From Opisthocomus hoazin (Eukaryota; Chordata; Aves; Opisthocomiformes; Opisthocomidae), in NCBI RefSeq assembly GCF_030867145.1, contig NC_134440.1, positions 1,674,001 through 1,738,000 of the forward strand: 64,000 nt of DNA, written 5' to 3'. Shown here one piece after another: positions 12,665 to 25,100 of the stretch. How positions within the stretch are numbered: position 1 is the stretch's first letter; each line of letters begins with the position of its first letter. The position numbers and the translations under genes are program-made. The notes under the pieces were generated by a model, which was not told the origin of the DNA, did no database searches, and saw nothing but the letters and a program-made list of their open reading frames with translations.

Positions 12665-12676
12665 CGCGCATGCGTC
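12665..12676. promoter_or_regulatory. NRF1-type site
   Basis: CGCGCATGCGTC is a near match to the NRF1 palindrome, between the two genes. Confidence 0.5.
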
Positions 12677-12733
12677 TGAGGGCCGATAGAGGCTGCGGTT
12701 GCGCCTTACTGCGGTGAGGTGGCTAAAAGAACT

Positions 12734-12749
12734 AGTGCGCATGCGCACT
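12734..12749. promoter_or_regulatory. NRF1-type perfect palindrome
   Basis: AGTGCGCATGCGCACT is a perfect 16-bp palindrome containing the NRF1 consensus, close to the middle of the promoter. Confidence 0.7.
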
Positions 12750-12780
12750 TGCAACCACGCTCCAGCGCGGGGAGGCTCCT

Positions 12781-12796
12781 CTGCGCATGCGCGCAG
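12781..12796. promoter_or_regulatory. NRF1-type site
   Basis: CTGCGCATGCGCGCAG, the second strong NRF1-like palindrome in the promoter, 47 bp from the previous one. Confidence 0.65.
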
Positions 12797-12883
12797 GCCG
12801 CCCGGGTCTTCGGGTCAACGCGCGTGCGGCCTTGGAGTTCTTTTCCTTCCCTCCCCCTTTCTCGTCAGTGCGTCTCGCTTTTG

Positions 12884-12899
12884 CCACCATTTTGTGCTG
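12884..12899 (+). promoter_or_regulatory. YY1-like element, plus-gene arm
   Basis: CCACCATTTTGTGCTG, preceded by a pyrimidine tract, 69-84 bp upstream of the plus-gene ATG. It mirrors the minus-arm copy, so the inverted duplication includes the core promoter or 5' UTR. Confidence 0.55.
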
Positions 12900-12967
12900 C
12901 AACTGCGGCTTTTGGCCGTTGTTTTTATCGTGTCTTGCTCGTGCGTGCGAATCGAAACAACGGCCTC

Positions 12968-13159
12968 ATGGCGGAGAGTCAGTCAGCGGCCGGGCAGGGA
13001 GAATCCGCGTCCCTAGGTGTGTCTGGAATCTCCATTTCGGAATTTGAACACCGGCGGCGGCTGAGCGAGCTGCGCGTGATAGACTTGCGGGCTGAACTCA
13101 AGCGCCGCAATTTGGACAGCGGTGGAAACAAGAGCGTCCTCATGGAGCGACTCAGGAAG
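12968..13159 (+). CDS. SAFB: SAFB exon 1 (start, SAP domain)
   Basis: 64 codons from ATG to a GTGAGC donor. SAP core [19 protein letters not shown] at residues 32-50. The frame is open upstream to 12719 without matching anything in the family. Confidence 0.95.
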
Positions 13160-16100
13160 GTGAGCAGGGAGACGCCCCAGGGCTGCCTGAGGGGGAGATG
13201 ACGCTAACCCGCCAGGCGCTGCTGAGGAAAATGGCGCCAAACAGTCATAGAGTGGAGGGAATGGGGCTGCGGGGAGCAGGGGGCGTGCGGCGGGCTCATG
13301 GGGTGGTTCCGTGGAGCCTGCGAGGCCCAACGTGAGCGTTCCGTGCGTGGTGAGCGTGGCCCCGTACTTGGCCGTCCCGGGCTCGCTCCTGAGACCGCCC
13401 GTCTCGTATAGTAGCGGTGGGGTGTACGTGCGTGAGTCTGACGTTTCCGCCTACGCAGCGAGCCCCCCTCCTATTTCCTAGACTTACACAGCTCAGCGTG
13501 TCTGCCGTGGCACTCGGCCCAAGTGTTTCTAGCCGTATGCATCACTGGGTTTTCTGCCATGCGTTGAGGTCCTGAATTTACAGTTCTATACGCTGTCTAC
13601 TGGGCTTTTTGCTGTGTACTGATTTTTTCCTGGCTTTCTAGCTGGTAGCCTGTACACTGTATCCTTACTAGAATGTTTGGTATGTTTGTAGCATGCGGCC
13701 TGTCTTCAATGAACTGATGCTTACTATCTTGTAGAGCCGAGGTTCTTATTCTGTTGCAACGCCCCGGGTATCTATGCACTATTTCAAATGCTGTAGGAAT
13801 GATCTTTGTCTATAGGTTATGCTGCTCTCTGCTTACCAGAAACTTTACACCAATGTGTTAATGTTTCCTGTGTGCTCGTTGCTTTGATCTGGTGGTCTTT
13901 GCTTTGCATATCCAAGTTGCTGCTGTCCATTTCAAAGCACTAGATTCTTGTTTCGGGATTTTTCTGCCTCTGGTGTCCAGCTCTTAACAGAAATTCACAA
14001 ATGAATTTTTATGTCTGTCTTGATATCTGTCTTTATCTTTTCCCCTTAATAGGCTATTGAGGAGGAAGGGGGGAATCCTGATGAAATTCCTGTGGTTTCA
14101 GAAAATATCATGAAGAAAACTCCAAAAAGAAGCAGCAAAGGTACAGGGCAGTTAGACAGGATCTCCACCCCATCCCCTTGGGTTTTCTAGCAACTTGTGA
14201 AATGGAACTTTGCTAATCTTTTTTTCTGAAATCTGCTCTTCGTTTTGGGAGAAAGTGTTTGGTTTAATTTTGGCACTGTTGCTGAATGTGTTGCAGTCCC
14301 AAAGTTAATAGCTAACAGTACTTGCCTTAGCCAGATTTGGGTAAAACTGGTTCTCTGGAAGAAATTAAGCGCACTAGAATCTCCTGTTCCGTGGGTCTGA
14401 CCTTTAATGCCGTACGTTACTGCTACTCTTTCCCACATTTGTGCTCAGGTTTCTAGGTATGGTTAGTATGGTATTAAATTTACTGTTCGTTTATTCAGAA
14501 AACTTGATGTGATTTAATAAGGCAGGAATCGGTCCACTTGAAGGATCTGTCGGTTTGTTCTGAGAGTTCCGTGAAATTTGTAGCAGGAATTACTAAATGA
14601 CACCGAAGCAGGGTCAGTGTTTTTAAAATAGGTAATTGTTTTTCTACGTGACTGTACCTTTACTTTTGAGAAATACAAGGGATTTTTTTGAGATAGATAT
14701 GCAGAGTTTCTAGAAGATTGAAAATAACCTCTGTAGTGTCTTATGCTTATGCTTCGTGACTAGTAGCTGTCTCTTTTTTTTCTCCCCAGAAGACTAGTTT
14801 TTAATCAATATCTGAAATTTGATATGTTTTAAGGCTTTCTCTATGCATTATTTTTATAATGGTGAGAGTCTTACATAATCCATGTTTTTCAAAAATAATC
14901 TCTCTTTCTAGAATTAGTTAATTAGCATGGTTTGATCTTATTTTATAATCAATGTTGAAATGTACTTTTGTGTTAGAGCTGAGTAGAATAACTAGTTTAG
15001 ATGATGGATTTAAATTAGTAATTTTAATTTACACACAATGTAAATTTGTGAGATGCAGCTCAAATGTTTTGCCAACTAATTTGTTTCACCCAGATTTTTG
15101 TCGTTATGTCCAATTTGGAGGGGTGATGTATTTGCTTGCAAAATAAGTGTGAACAGTGGGTAAAAGGAGAGAGATCTTTGGTAATCACATCCAGTTTCAA
15201 GTGTCAGAAAAACACCTAATGTCTGTTATAGCACTTCTGTTGTTGGGATGGAAATAAATGAGATGTTCCTCTTGGGTATAAAAACATCTTTCTGCTTTTT
15301 ATTGTGATGTGTTGGTAGTTTTTGAGGAAAATAGAATTCATGAAAGATGAAACGACTACTTAGCTCTGAGTTTAAGGAGTTTTTATTTGGTGCTGAAACT
15401 GGCGTACGGTTTTCAGTAATGTCAGTTCCAATATGATGTGTCCAGCTGGCGAATGGAGCACTACAGTAATGCTTACATGTAGAGTGTTTTTCTTGTTCTT
15501 TGATGTTGGGTTTTTCGTTTGGTTGCTTTTTTTCTTTTTTCCTTCTAGTAAATGTTTGTAAAGAAATGATAGGTTGAGATAATAAATTACTGCAATCTTA
15601 GCTGGTGTAGCAGAGCCAGACGTTCTGGGGAGTGCACAGCAGTGCTGCTTGAACTCATGACAGACTTCGGACTGTAGCATGTTTGTCAGTTACTGAACTG
15701 GGATGGTACATGAACACTCAGTTGTGGAAAATAAGGAAGAAGCAGATAACTAAAATGAATGGCATACCAACTCTGATGAAAAAATAGAACTTGAAGGATA
15801 CATATCGTTACCTTCTTTTCATTCTAACAATCGTAATGTTGTTAGGACGTAGACCAGATGAAGAGGGAGTAGAAGATAATGGCTTGGAAGAGGATTCGGG
15901 AGATGGACAGGTATGTGAGGCTATGTTTAAAGCAAAGTAGTGACAGCATTGCTTTCAAATTACAATGACTATTATATATACTTTTTTTCTTTTTACAGGA
16001 GGATATTGAAGCAAGTTTGGATAACTTGCAGGATATTGACATGATGGATATTAGTGTGTTAGATGAAGCTGAAATAGATAATGGCAATGCAGTAGATTGC

Positions 16101-19100
16101 GGAGAGGATTACAGTGCTGATCATATTCTTGACACACTGTCTGATAGTAAAGAGAATGCTGATGCAGAAGTGAAAGAACTTCCAGATCAGCCTACAGAAT
16201 ATGCTGTAGGTAACTTGGAGGCATCCCCACAATTTTCAGAAATTAAAGAAGAATCAAGAGAAATACCAGTAGTGATGGTATGGATCTCTTATGTGTGTGG
16301 AATCAGATTATTTTTTTCCTTTTTTTTTTAATTTTTTAAAATATAAATAAAGTAGCAAAACAGTAGCTAAAGAGTATTTGAAACAGTTTAGTGCTCTACC
16401 AGTTCTCATGGTCATTGCTTTTTCTTCTTTTACGTATTTGTGGAAATAGCATTCTTGATTTTAAAATGCTTAGATGTTGTTTGTACACATATGACTGTAC
16501 AAATTAATAGTAATCTAGAAAGCGTTTGTTTTACTTGTGCGTTGGACTCTCTGCTTTGCCTTATGTTTACATTCCCATTTTCATATCTTTATTTAGGAGG
16601 ACGTGTGAGGCATACAAATGCTGTAGCCTTATTTACTTCAGCTGAACAGCAACATTCTGGGAACTATATTCTAGATTTGTTTTCTATTAAGATTGGGTCT
16701 CACAGTTACTCAGTTGTTGAATGTATTTTTATGTTGGGTTTCTGTGTTCGTCTGGCTGTTGCACTGTGTATGTGACATTGTCCATCTGGGCTAGAAGATA
16801 ATTTTTTTTCCACAAAGTCAAGTGTTTATCTCCTGAAATGTACAACAAAGCATTTGAAGAAAGCTACTTCTGCCCCGTCTAATAGAAAGTATAGCGCTCT
16901 GTTCTGTGTGCACATAGTGTCATCAGTCTGGACTACAAGATTCTAAAGTTGGGTGAGGTCTCCCCCCCCCCCCCCCCCCCCCAAGTCTGAAAGTTGCAGA
17001 AATAAGCTTAATGCCCTATCCCCCAGCATATACATGCCCTACACAAGTCAAATAGAAATCCCCAGAAAGTAGTTTTTTTCAGTGACTGAACTACCAGCGT
17101 CCAAGTTAGCTCCTGTGGTCATCTTTTACCAGTAAAGAAAACAGTTATCGAGTCCCATAGACTTTCTGGCTCTGTGTTGTTGCTGTAAACAAGAGAGAAA
17201 GAGTCAGAGAAAGTTTGCTGTTGGAATCCCTGTTCTTAAAAGATTTTTGTGAGCTGACCAACGTATTTAAGAGGTAATGAGAAAGCTTATTCAGTCAGTG
17301 GGAATTGGGAAGAGGTGGGGGGGTCATTGGTCAGTTTTTACCCATATTGGTTGTTTGGATGCTAGCTATATTTGCTTAATATCAGTTGTCAGTGAAAATA
17401 AAATCTTCGATTTCTTATTCAGGTTTTGTTCACAATACCATTCTTTCATAGATAACAAAATGTCTTCTGTTTACTTTTTAAAGGTAGAGGTTGAAGATGT
17501 TGGAAACAGTTTAGGTGATTCTTCATCTGATTTAACTGTAATAAAGGTAAATGGAAACCAATATTTCTTTACAAACAAAAAGACATAATATATGCCATAT
17601 AAACTGTGTGCTGAAATAGTGAATGTACAGGTAGTACACAGTGGGTGCATTCTTACTCTGCAAAGAATAGGAACTAATATCTTTCAAATTTAATTATATG
17701 GACAAAAATACATCCCATCAGGTCTGATATATGTGATGTATCTATCATACTGAGTCTGGGTGGTAGATTGGATTCTATTTATTCGTTGTGTAACCCAACT
17801 CAGTGCCTTATATGACATTTAACCTCCATTAAAAGTGTACGTATCCCACATCAACATGAAAGCTGAGACTGATCTATTCCTGAAATAACGGCCTTGTTTG
17901 CAAATCACTCATGGTAGGTTAAGGACACTTGTAGCCTCAGGTGAAGCTGATGTCTCTGTTGATCCTGTTTTCAGAAAGCAAGCTTCATAAAGTAAGACTT
18001 GAGAAGGGGTGACACGAAGATCAGCTCTGCTCTGTGATGCTTGGATTTGTTTGATGCATTTATCCAGGGGAATGTGTACTGTGTATTCAACAGGTGTCTG
18101 AATTTGAGAAATACTGAAGTTTTTACACATTTCATAAAATTTGAAGACGTTAAAAAGTAACGTTAAACCTTCTTTTGAGAAATTTATTTGAAAGTCAACA
18201 TTTTCAAAGCTGAAGTAGGCTAAATTAGACTAACTCTTTACCTAAATTCTCTTCTGTCTTGGGGGGGATGGGGTGGGTCTAGAGGTGTCATTTGGAGTAA
18301 CATCTTGGCTTCTTACGAGATAGTGATATTTCTCCTTTTTTATCTTTTTCACTGCAGGAGCTTGAAGAGTTACCTTTGGAGCCAGGTACTGGTATTTTTT
18401 TTGGTTTTGTGTTTTTGTTGGTTTTTGTTTGTTTGTTTGGTTTTCTGGGTTTGTTTGTTTGCTTAAATTAAAAAAAAAAAAAAAGTCCTGGACATTGAAA
18501 CAGTTTCATTCTTCATTCTTTTTGTGTCCCCGGTACTTTGTTGGTTTGTTTTTTTTTTTTTTTTTAATGCATTACTGTAGTGTACGTTATTATGGTGGAC
18601 AATCCAGGTCATGCAGGGTCATAGAGATTGGAAAACCGGTCATATCACCAGATCTGTGAATAATAGCTTTTTGAAAACATGTATTTAATGTGATAAAATG
18701 GTTCTATAGAGCTGTTACCTACAGTGGAATTAAGGAATGAGCCTTAAAGATGTAAAGGTTCTGAAAACAGATCTTGTGATATCACAGTGCATTGTAGTTC
18801 TATGAATATGAATAGAGGAGCGTAGGTAATACAAAGCTTTGATACAGAACAGAAATTAAAGAGTGACTGGATTTCAGAAGAAGGAATACACTGACATCAC
18901 AGGAATTTTCTACAGATCCTATTCGCTTTCTGGACTGCAAACACACTCATGCGCCATCAGAAGATGCCTGGTACTCATGTTGGACTGTCTGCTAAAAGAA
19001 TTTCACAGAAACTTGGAAGTGGAACCCTCAGTGCCTTGATACGTTCAGTTAAGCGTCTCGGACTCTGGAAGCTAACTAGAGAAGAAACAGAGCTGAACGA

Positions 19101-22100
19101 TTTCACGAAGAATATCAAGGACCAGCCAGAAGGTTTTTGTTAAATCAGTGGGGGCGTTTTTCTTCCGTGTTAACATTTAGGGCTGATTTGGTAGTTTGTC
19201 AGACAGCAGTTAGCGTAGTACTTTTAACACTGTGTACACTAGGGTTTTCCAATCTCTGTGTAGCTTAGAAGTTCTCTTGGTGTTAGTGTGGCAGCCATGC
19301 CAGTTCCACATTTGTGATTGCTGTATTTCCCTGGTGATTAAATCTTGTGCCATTCTATTCCTGTTAAATCCGTAGAAAATGAGAAAATACTCGACATTTT
19401 GGGGGAAACTTGTAAATCTGAACTACTTAACGAAGAAACTTCCGAAGCGGAGCGGCCACATGCACAGGAAGCAAGTAACGTGGTGCCAGGCAAGAGGCTA
19501 GCAGAAGAAGAGGACGCTCTTGCTGCCGCTCAGTTGGAGGAAGATGCTTTAGATTTGGACAGCAAATCGGCACAAGCTATGGCAAGGAAGGAAGCAAAGC
19601 GTTTAGTTGTAGCAAAAGGGGAGACAAGTGAACAGACAATAGAGGAAGAGAAACCGGACTCTGAATCTTTAGTAGTAGAGACCTTAAGCGATCAGAGTAG
19701 CAAACGCTCCCAAGGCCTGGAAGCCTCTAGTGGGGAAACAGCGGAAAAAGGCGCAGGTGCCGAAGCCAAAGATAGCACAGAAGATGCCAAGAAAGCAGAA
19801 GACAAAGCTAATTCTGAGGAATCCCCTGCTACTAAAGAGTCCTCAACCAGTGAGGGCGGTGATCAGAAAAAGAGGTTTGTTTTTTCTCCGTTATAGACCA
19901 GATGCTATCTTTTTTTCATTGGTCATTAAGTGATGCGAATAAGCTGTTTCCTTCAATTGGCCACCGAGACTGATGAAATTGTAGCCTATTCCTAAAGAGT
20001 CTGTTTTATTTCTCCTTGTGCAGATTTTTTTTTTTTTCTAAACAGAGAGGGTTTGATTTCTTTCCTTCCTCAACCTTCAAAGGTTGTTTTCTTAAATTAC
20101 TTGTATTTCTGTCATCTGCAAAACAGAATTGTCCATTTAAGGATGCAAATCCTGTATCTCCTGTCACTCTTCTATAAATTTGCAAAGATAGTGTTTATTT
20201 CAGAACTAATTTACTGGTAGGTATCCAATTTTAGCGCACAATCTAGAATTAATGTTCTTTTGCATATGATCGCTTGAATAATGTGGTGTTTTGTCTTTAG
20301 CCCTGATGAGGAGGAGAGAGATACAAAGATAATCTCAAAGGATGAGAAAGGTATGTTGTTGGTTTTTTTTTTTTTATTTTTAAATGTACAAATGACTTGG
20401 AAAAAAAAATGTTACGAGGTCAAAGCTAACCTTGCCTTGTGAGTCAATAGTACTAAATAAACATTCAAAGGAGCAAACGGAGTAGTAGTTCTACTTGCTT
20501 TTTGACGTGCCCTTACTACACTGCGTATTTTGTGTCTTCCGAATTCCCATTCGCTGTAACAGTTATATTGGAGTCCCACCAGTTTCATGAGTGGTGATAG
20601 GTACCGGCAAGACCAGAATTTGTCTGAATAATGTGAACAGATGCCTAAATCTATAGGTTTATACTCTGTGTGGCAATTTTGTTGAGGACTGTTAATTCAG
20701 CGAACCCCAATGCAATTGTAACATAGGCCTTCAAAGCATGAATTTTAAATTTCAGTTCATGTAACTTCTGTAACCTTATTAACCAAGTTTGGTTTAGTTT
20801 TTTTAAAAAAGAAGTCTCTTGTGGATTGATATCTAATACTTTGTAATTCTCATAAAAGTGATTGAGGTGTAGGAAGAGAATGCGTAGATGAAAACTCAGA
20901 CTATTCAAATGCACATCAGGTACGGAGTTCAGAAGTTTATTTTTGCAGGCTGCAATGTGTCTATGGATTTTAAGATGGATTAGAAGAGTTAGAAGTAAAA
21001 TTGCATTTGAAGAGTTCTATGAAGAAATTAAGTGGGGTTTATAGGGCGATAACTTTTTCACTGTTACGTTCTTCTGCTACGTAGTCTTTTATGTTTGGCT
21101 TTTTTGTACTTTAGGCCGTACGGGTAGTGGTTCTGGCAGAAATTTGTGGGTTAGTGGGCTTTCGTCCTCTACTAGAGCTACAGACTTGAAGAATCTTTTC
21201 AGCAAGTATGGAAAGGTATGTAGTGGGTATGTAAATTAACAAGCTATTTTATCAATTTGAAAGGATGACATTAAATTTAGTTCTTATTTTTCCTGATGAA
21301 TAACTGGGTGGGCTAAGCACCTAATGTGCATGTGTTCTTTTGAAACTCTGTATTTGGAAGTAGCATACTTTGTAAAGAAGATTATCTGAACTGCAGCGGG
21401 AGGGGTGGGCAGAAATCCAGGTTTCAGAGAATCTCTGTGCAGATACCTGTAAAAAATGAGGCGATTCTTGACAGAAGAGACTGGTGGGTCATCATCTACT
21501 GCACTATAGTGTACTTAGGCCTCTTGGATGTCCAGTGATAGTAAATGCTGTTTTAAACTGTTCCATTTCAAGGGATATTCCTTTGAGAAATCTAGTCTTT
21601 GTGGGGAGGCTTCCATTTGTTCTTCAGTGCCAGTTAGGATATGAGAACAGAAGTTGTGGAAGGGGACTCTTCCCGTGACCGTCTCCCTTTCCTCCTAATA
21701 CATTTCTGAATGCAATATTAAATGTTTGTGTCACTAAGCGCGTGCCTCTGCGCTGTCATCCAGAGGTTGTCATCTGTGGATAGAAACTAGCAGAGGTGTC
21801 CTGTAAGAAAAGACAAAGTGGTGGTAGGTTGTTTTTGTGGTTTGTTTTTTCTTTCTTTCTTTTGTTTATTATTGCACCCCCACTCTCCCCTGCATATATA
21901 TGTCTTCCTTAAGTTATTGAGCTGCTCAGCAACTTGAAGATCAGGTTTCTGAGCTGTTTATTATGGTGATCTCTTCTTCAGCACAGCTGTATCAACAGTC
22001 TGTTCCGCAATCAGCTTTATCTGTTTCATAGAATTTTGTGTGTGTTTTACAATTTTTTCAGAACACATGTGGAATAATTTTAAATTTGAACCTTTTCAGC

Positions 22101-25100
22101 TGTATTTGTGTTGCTGTTTACTTGGGTGTAAATGCTGTTCACGTCGTATTCTGTGAAGTAGTCTTTTATGAGGACCTAGAACACAGGTGGCCCAACAGTA
22201 TACAGGTCAAGTTAAAACGATAGCCTTTCGTGCCTGGCAAATGAGCCTAGCAATGTTGTCTTCTGAGAGTGCTGGTGGAATGTTGTGTGCTGAACATTTT
22301 TTCTCCCTGTTAACAGTGAATAGGTGCTATCCTGTGGCACTGGTAGACAGCAGCTCAAATGGTGATTATGTTAGAATTTATTCAGTGACTGGTCTGCAAA
22401 CTGGAATAATTTTTTTCCCCGAAGGTGGTTGGTGCAAAAGTAGTGACAAATGCTCGCAGTCCTGGTGCTCGCTGTTACGGCTTTGTTACAATGGCAACAT
22501 CTGAAGAAGCCACTAAGTGTATTAATCATCTCCACAGAACAGAGCTGCATGGGAAAATGATTTCTGTGGAAAAGGCAAGTGGTAGCTATTCCATGACAGT
22601 CTAATGAAAATAAAACTGTGCAAGTTTAATATCTGTCTCTTATTCTGAAAATATCTCTGGCTAAAATTCTAGGCAAAAAATGAACCATCTGGGAAAAAAC
22701 CTTCAGACAAAAAGGAAGGTGAAACAAGGAAGGAGAAAGACAAGCACCATTCTACAGAGTCCAAGTCTGAGAAGTAAAGTGTTTTTTTTTGTATTTTTCT
22801 ATGTTTAAAGGCCGGTCATTTGAAATGCAGCTATGTGACCAAAGTGAACAGTAACTGTAATAAATTTGGATTTGCTGCTTCATACTGCATCTGAAATAGG
22901 CGGAACACTTGAAAAGTTGAAATTTGTGTTCTACAGCAGTAAGCGCATCTTAATTGGCCCTCTGTTCAGAAATGAGAAGCTCTTCAGGGTTTAGTATCAA
23001 TAATTGTCAGTTATGTCAGGAGATACCAAATTGGTTCATTTCTAGATAAACCATTATTTTTATCAGAATTGTTCATCCTCTGATCTGACTCTGGCTTTGT
23101 CTGCTCTTTTAAGTGACAGGTATTTCCAGGGTTTAGTCTGTGTTTTTGATAGACTGTTTGAATGCTTAGCGAGTGATACTTCAATATTTGTTTCTGAAAT
23201 GGTCTGTTGCTTTTGAAAGAGGCATTCTACTTTACCGCTTTTTGTTCTCATAAAATTGTAGAAGATTTGGCAAAGGAGATGCTTTGGCAGGCTGACATGT
23301 TTGCATCGGGTGTGTAAAATATTTGTTTACAAAAGCTCTTGTGGTGGAGCCTGACCTCTGCCTGGATGGGTGCTCTTCCCCCTGTGCTAAGCATGAACTT
23401 TACTTGTTGGCAGAACAGAAGACTTTACTTCTAGCACTCGAAGTCTCCAAATATTCAGAAGGATTATCTGTTGGTTCTCACTTTTGGTCAGCTTTAGCTT
23501 AGTATTGGTTGCTATTCTTAATTGTGCGTACAAGTATGCATTGGCTTCAGCACAGCAGCATGAAGGTATTGGGAGTGGGTTTTTTGAGAACATTTTTTGG
23601 AGGGTCTTTGTGTTGAGTTGTTTCTGGGGTTTGGGTTTTGTTTTGAGGTTTTTTTTTTGGTGTTTTTTTTTTTTTTTTTTTTTTACACATAGTTGGCTTG
23701 ATCAGAGTGATTGACTAGCACTTCTTGTTAGGTTTTGTATTAAAGAAAATTTTACCTGTAGGTCTGTTGGTATTAAGAAGGAGGAGAAGACCGACAAAAA
23801 AGATGATGCTAAGAAATCAGAAAAAGATGGAAAAGATGAAAAAGAAGGCAAAGAGAAAGATGAACAAAAGACCGGATCCTCTGATAGATCTAGGGCAAGC
23901 AAATCAGGTAATTGTAGTTGCCTTTCAGAAATGTTTTCAAGGATCCTTGTTTTAAAAAACGATTTTAAAAAAAATTGGTACAAAGAATATAAGCGGCTGT
24001 GACAAAGCTGCTTCTTGGCACCCAGAACAATTTCCTTTATCAGCTAAGTAGGAAGTGGAAGAACAAGTGTGAACATTTTGAGTCGTGACCAATTAGAAGA
24101 CTTCAGCTTCTGCAAACCTCAGTGTTCTTGCTAGAAGTGATTCGTAATTCAGTAAAAAGGACCATAAAGCATACTTAGTAATACTGAGTTTTTTTCTGGT
24201 GAACAAAAAACAACACCACAAAATATCTTGAAAACCTTTTTTTTCTGTCTTGGAACACTAGTATCTTAGCAACAAATTTTTTCATAGTTACTGGGCTTTA
24301 AACACTCAAAATGGTAAACTGTGAATTTAATGGAACTATCACTGGGTTTAGACCTGACACGGTGTGTGGTTCTATATGCTTTTTTTTTTTTTTAAACTGT
24401 GGCAAAGGGATGTGTTTTGCAGACAGAAGAAGGAAATTTGCTTTCTTTTAACTGTCTTCCCTGCTGGAAAACTACTATAATTTTTTAATGGCTTTACTGC
24501 CCCCATCCCTAGCTTGGCCAGTTACTGGTAAGCTATATAAATCATAAATGTATTCTTCCATAAGTTATTTAAAACCTGAATAAAATAACTTTTTACTGCT
24601 TAGTATCTCGATGGTTTTACATCTCACAAGAATTTTTGAATGTCTTGCATAGTACTTATTCTTGGATGTATTTTGTCCTCTAGCGAGTCGAGGAACTGAA
24701 AGGACAGTGGTAATGGATAAATCTAAAGGAGAACCAGTTATAAGTGTGAAAACTTCTACATCAAAAGAGAGGGTAAGTACAACTTTCAGAGAAGCCTTTG
24801 TGTAAATATAGGTGTCAAACAGCTTTATATGCATATACTTGAAGGCTTTTTTCACCTTACATATTGGGAACAGTTACCCTGTTATCACTTTGTGAATGCA
24901 TTAGGATGTTAATGATGCTGCAAAGGTAAGTGGTTATGCTTCACCTTCTTTACAGTTTTTGTTGCTGCTCTCTAGTTGAAGAAGTAGAGTTGCAATATGA
25001 AAATGGTGTTAAGATTATCTGTTTCCCTGAGCATGGAGTGTGGTGACGGGTGGCCTTCAAAGCAGTGTGTTGTTTGCCATCGGTGCAAGTCAGATCGTGT

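Larger units (their letters stand above)
12399..12967. promoter_or_regulatory. bidirectional CpG-rich promoter of the SAFB pair
   Basis: 569 bp separate the two start codons. The segment is CpG-rich, and the CpG-rich stretch extends to about 11880-13460. No TATA box is evident. It holds NRF1 palindromes and a CCACCATTTTGTGCTG element on each arm, so both genes are probably driven from here as broadly expressed divergent transcripts. Confidence 0.85.

Noticed and set aside
12719..12967. In-frame open extension upstream of the SAFB ATG (plus strand), and a similar one upstream of the minus-gene ATG to 12626
   Set aside because: The two extensions are unrelated in sequence, cross CpG-island DNA, and the paralogues agree exactly at MAESQSAAG, so they are taken as 5' UTR.
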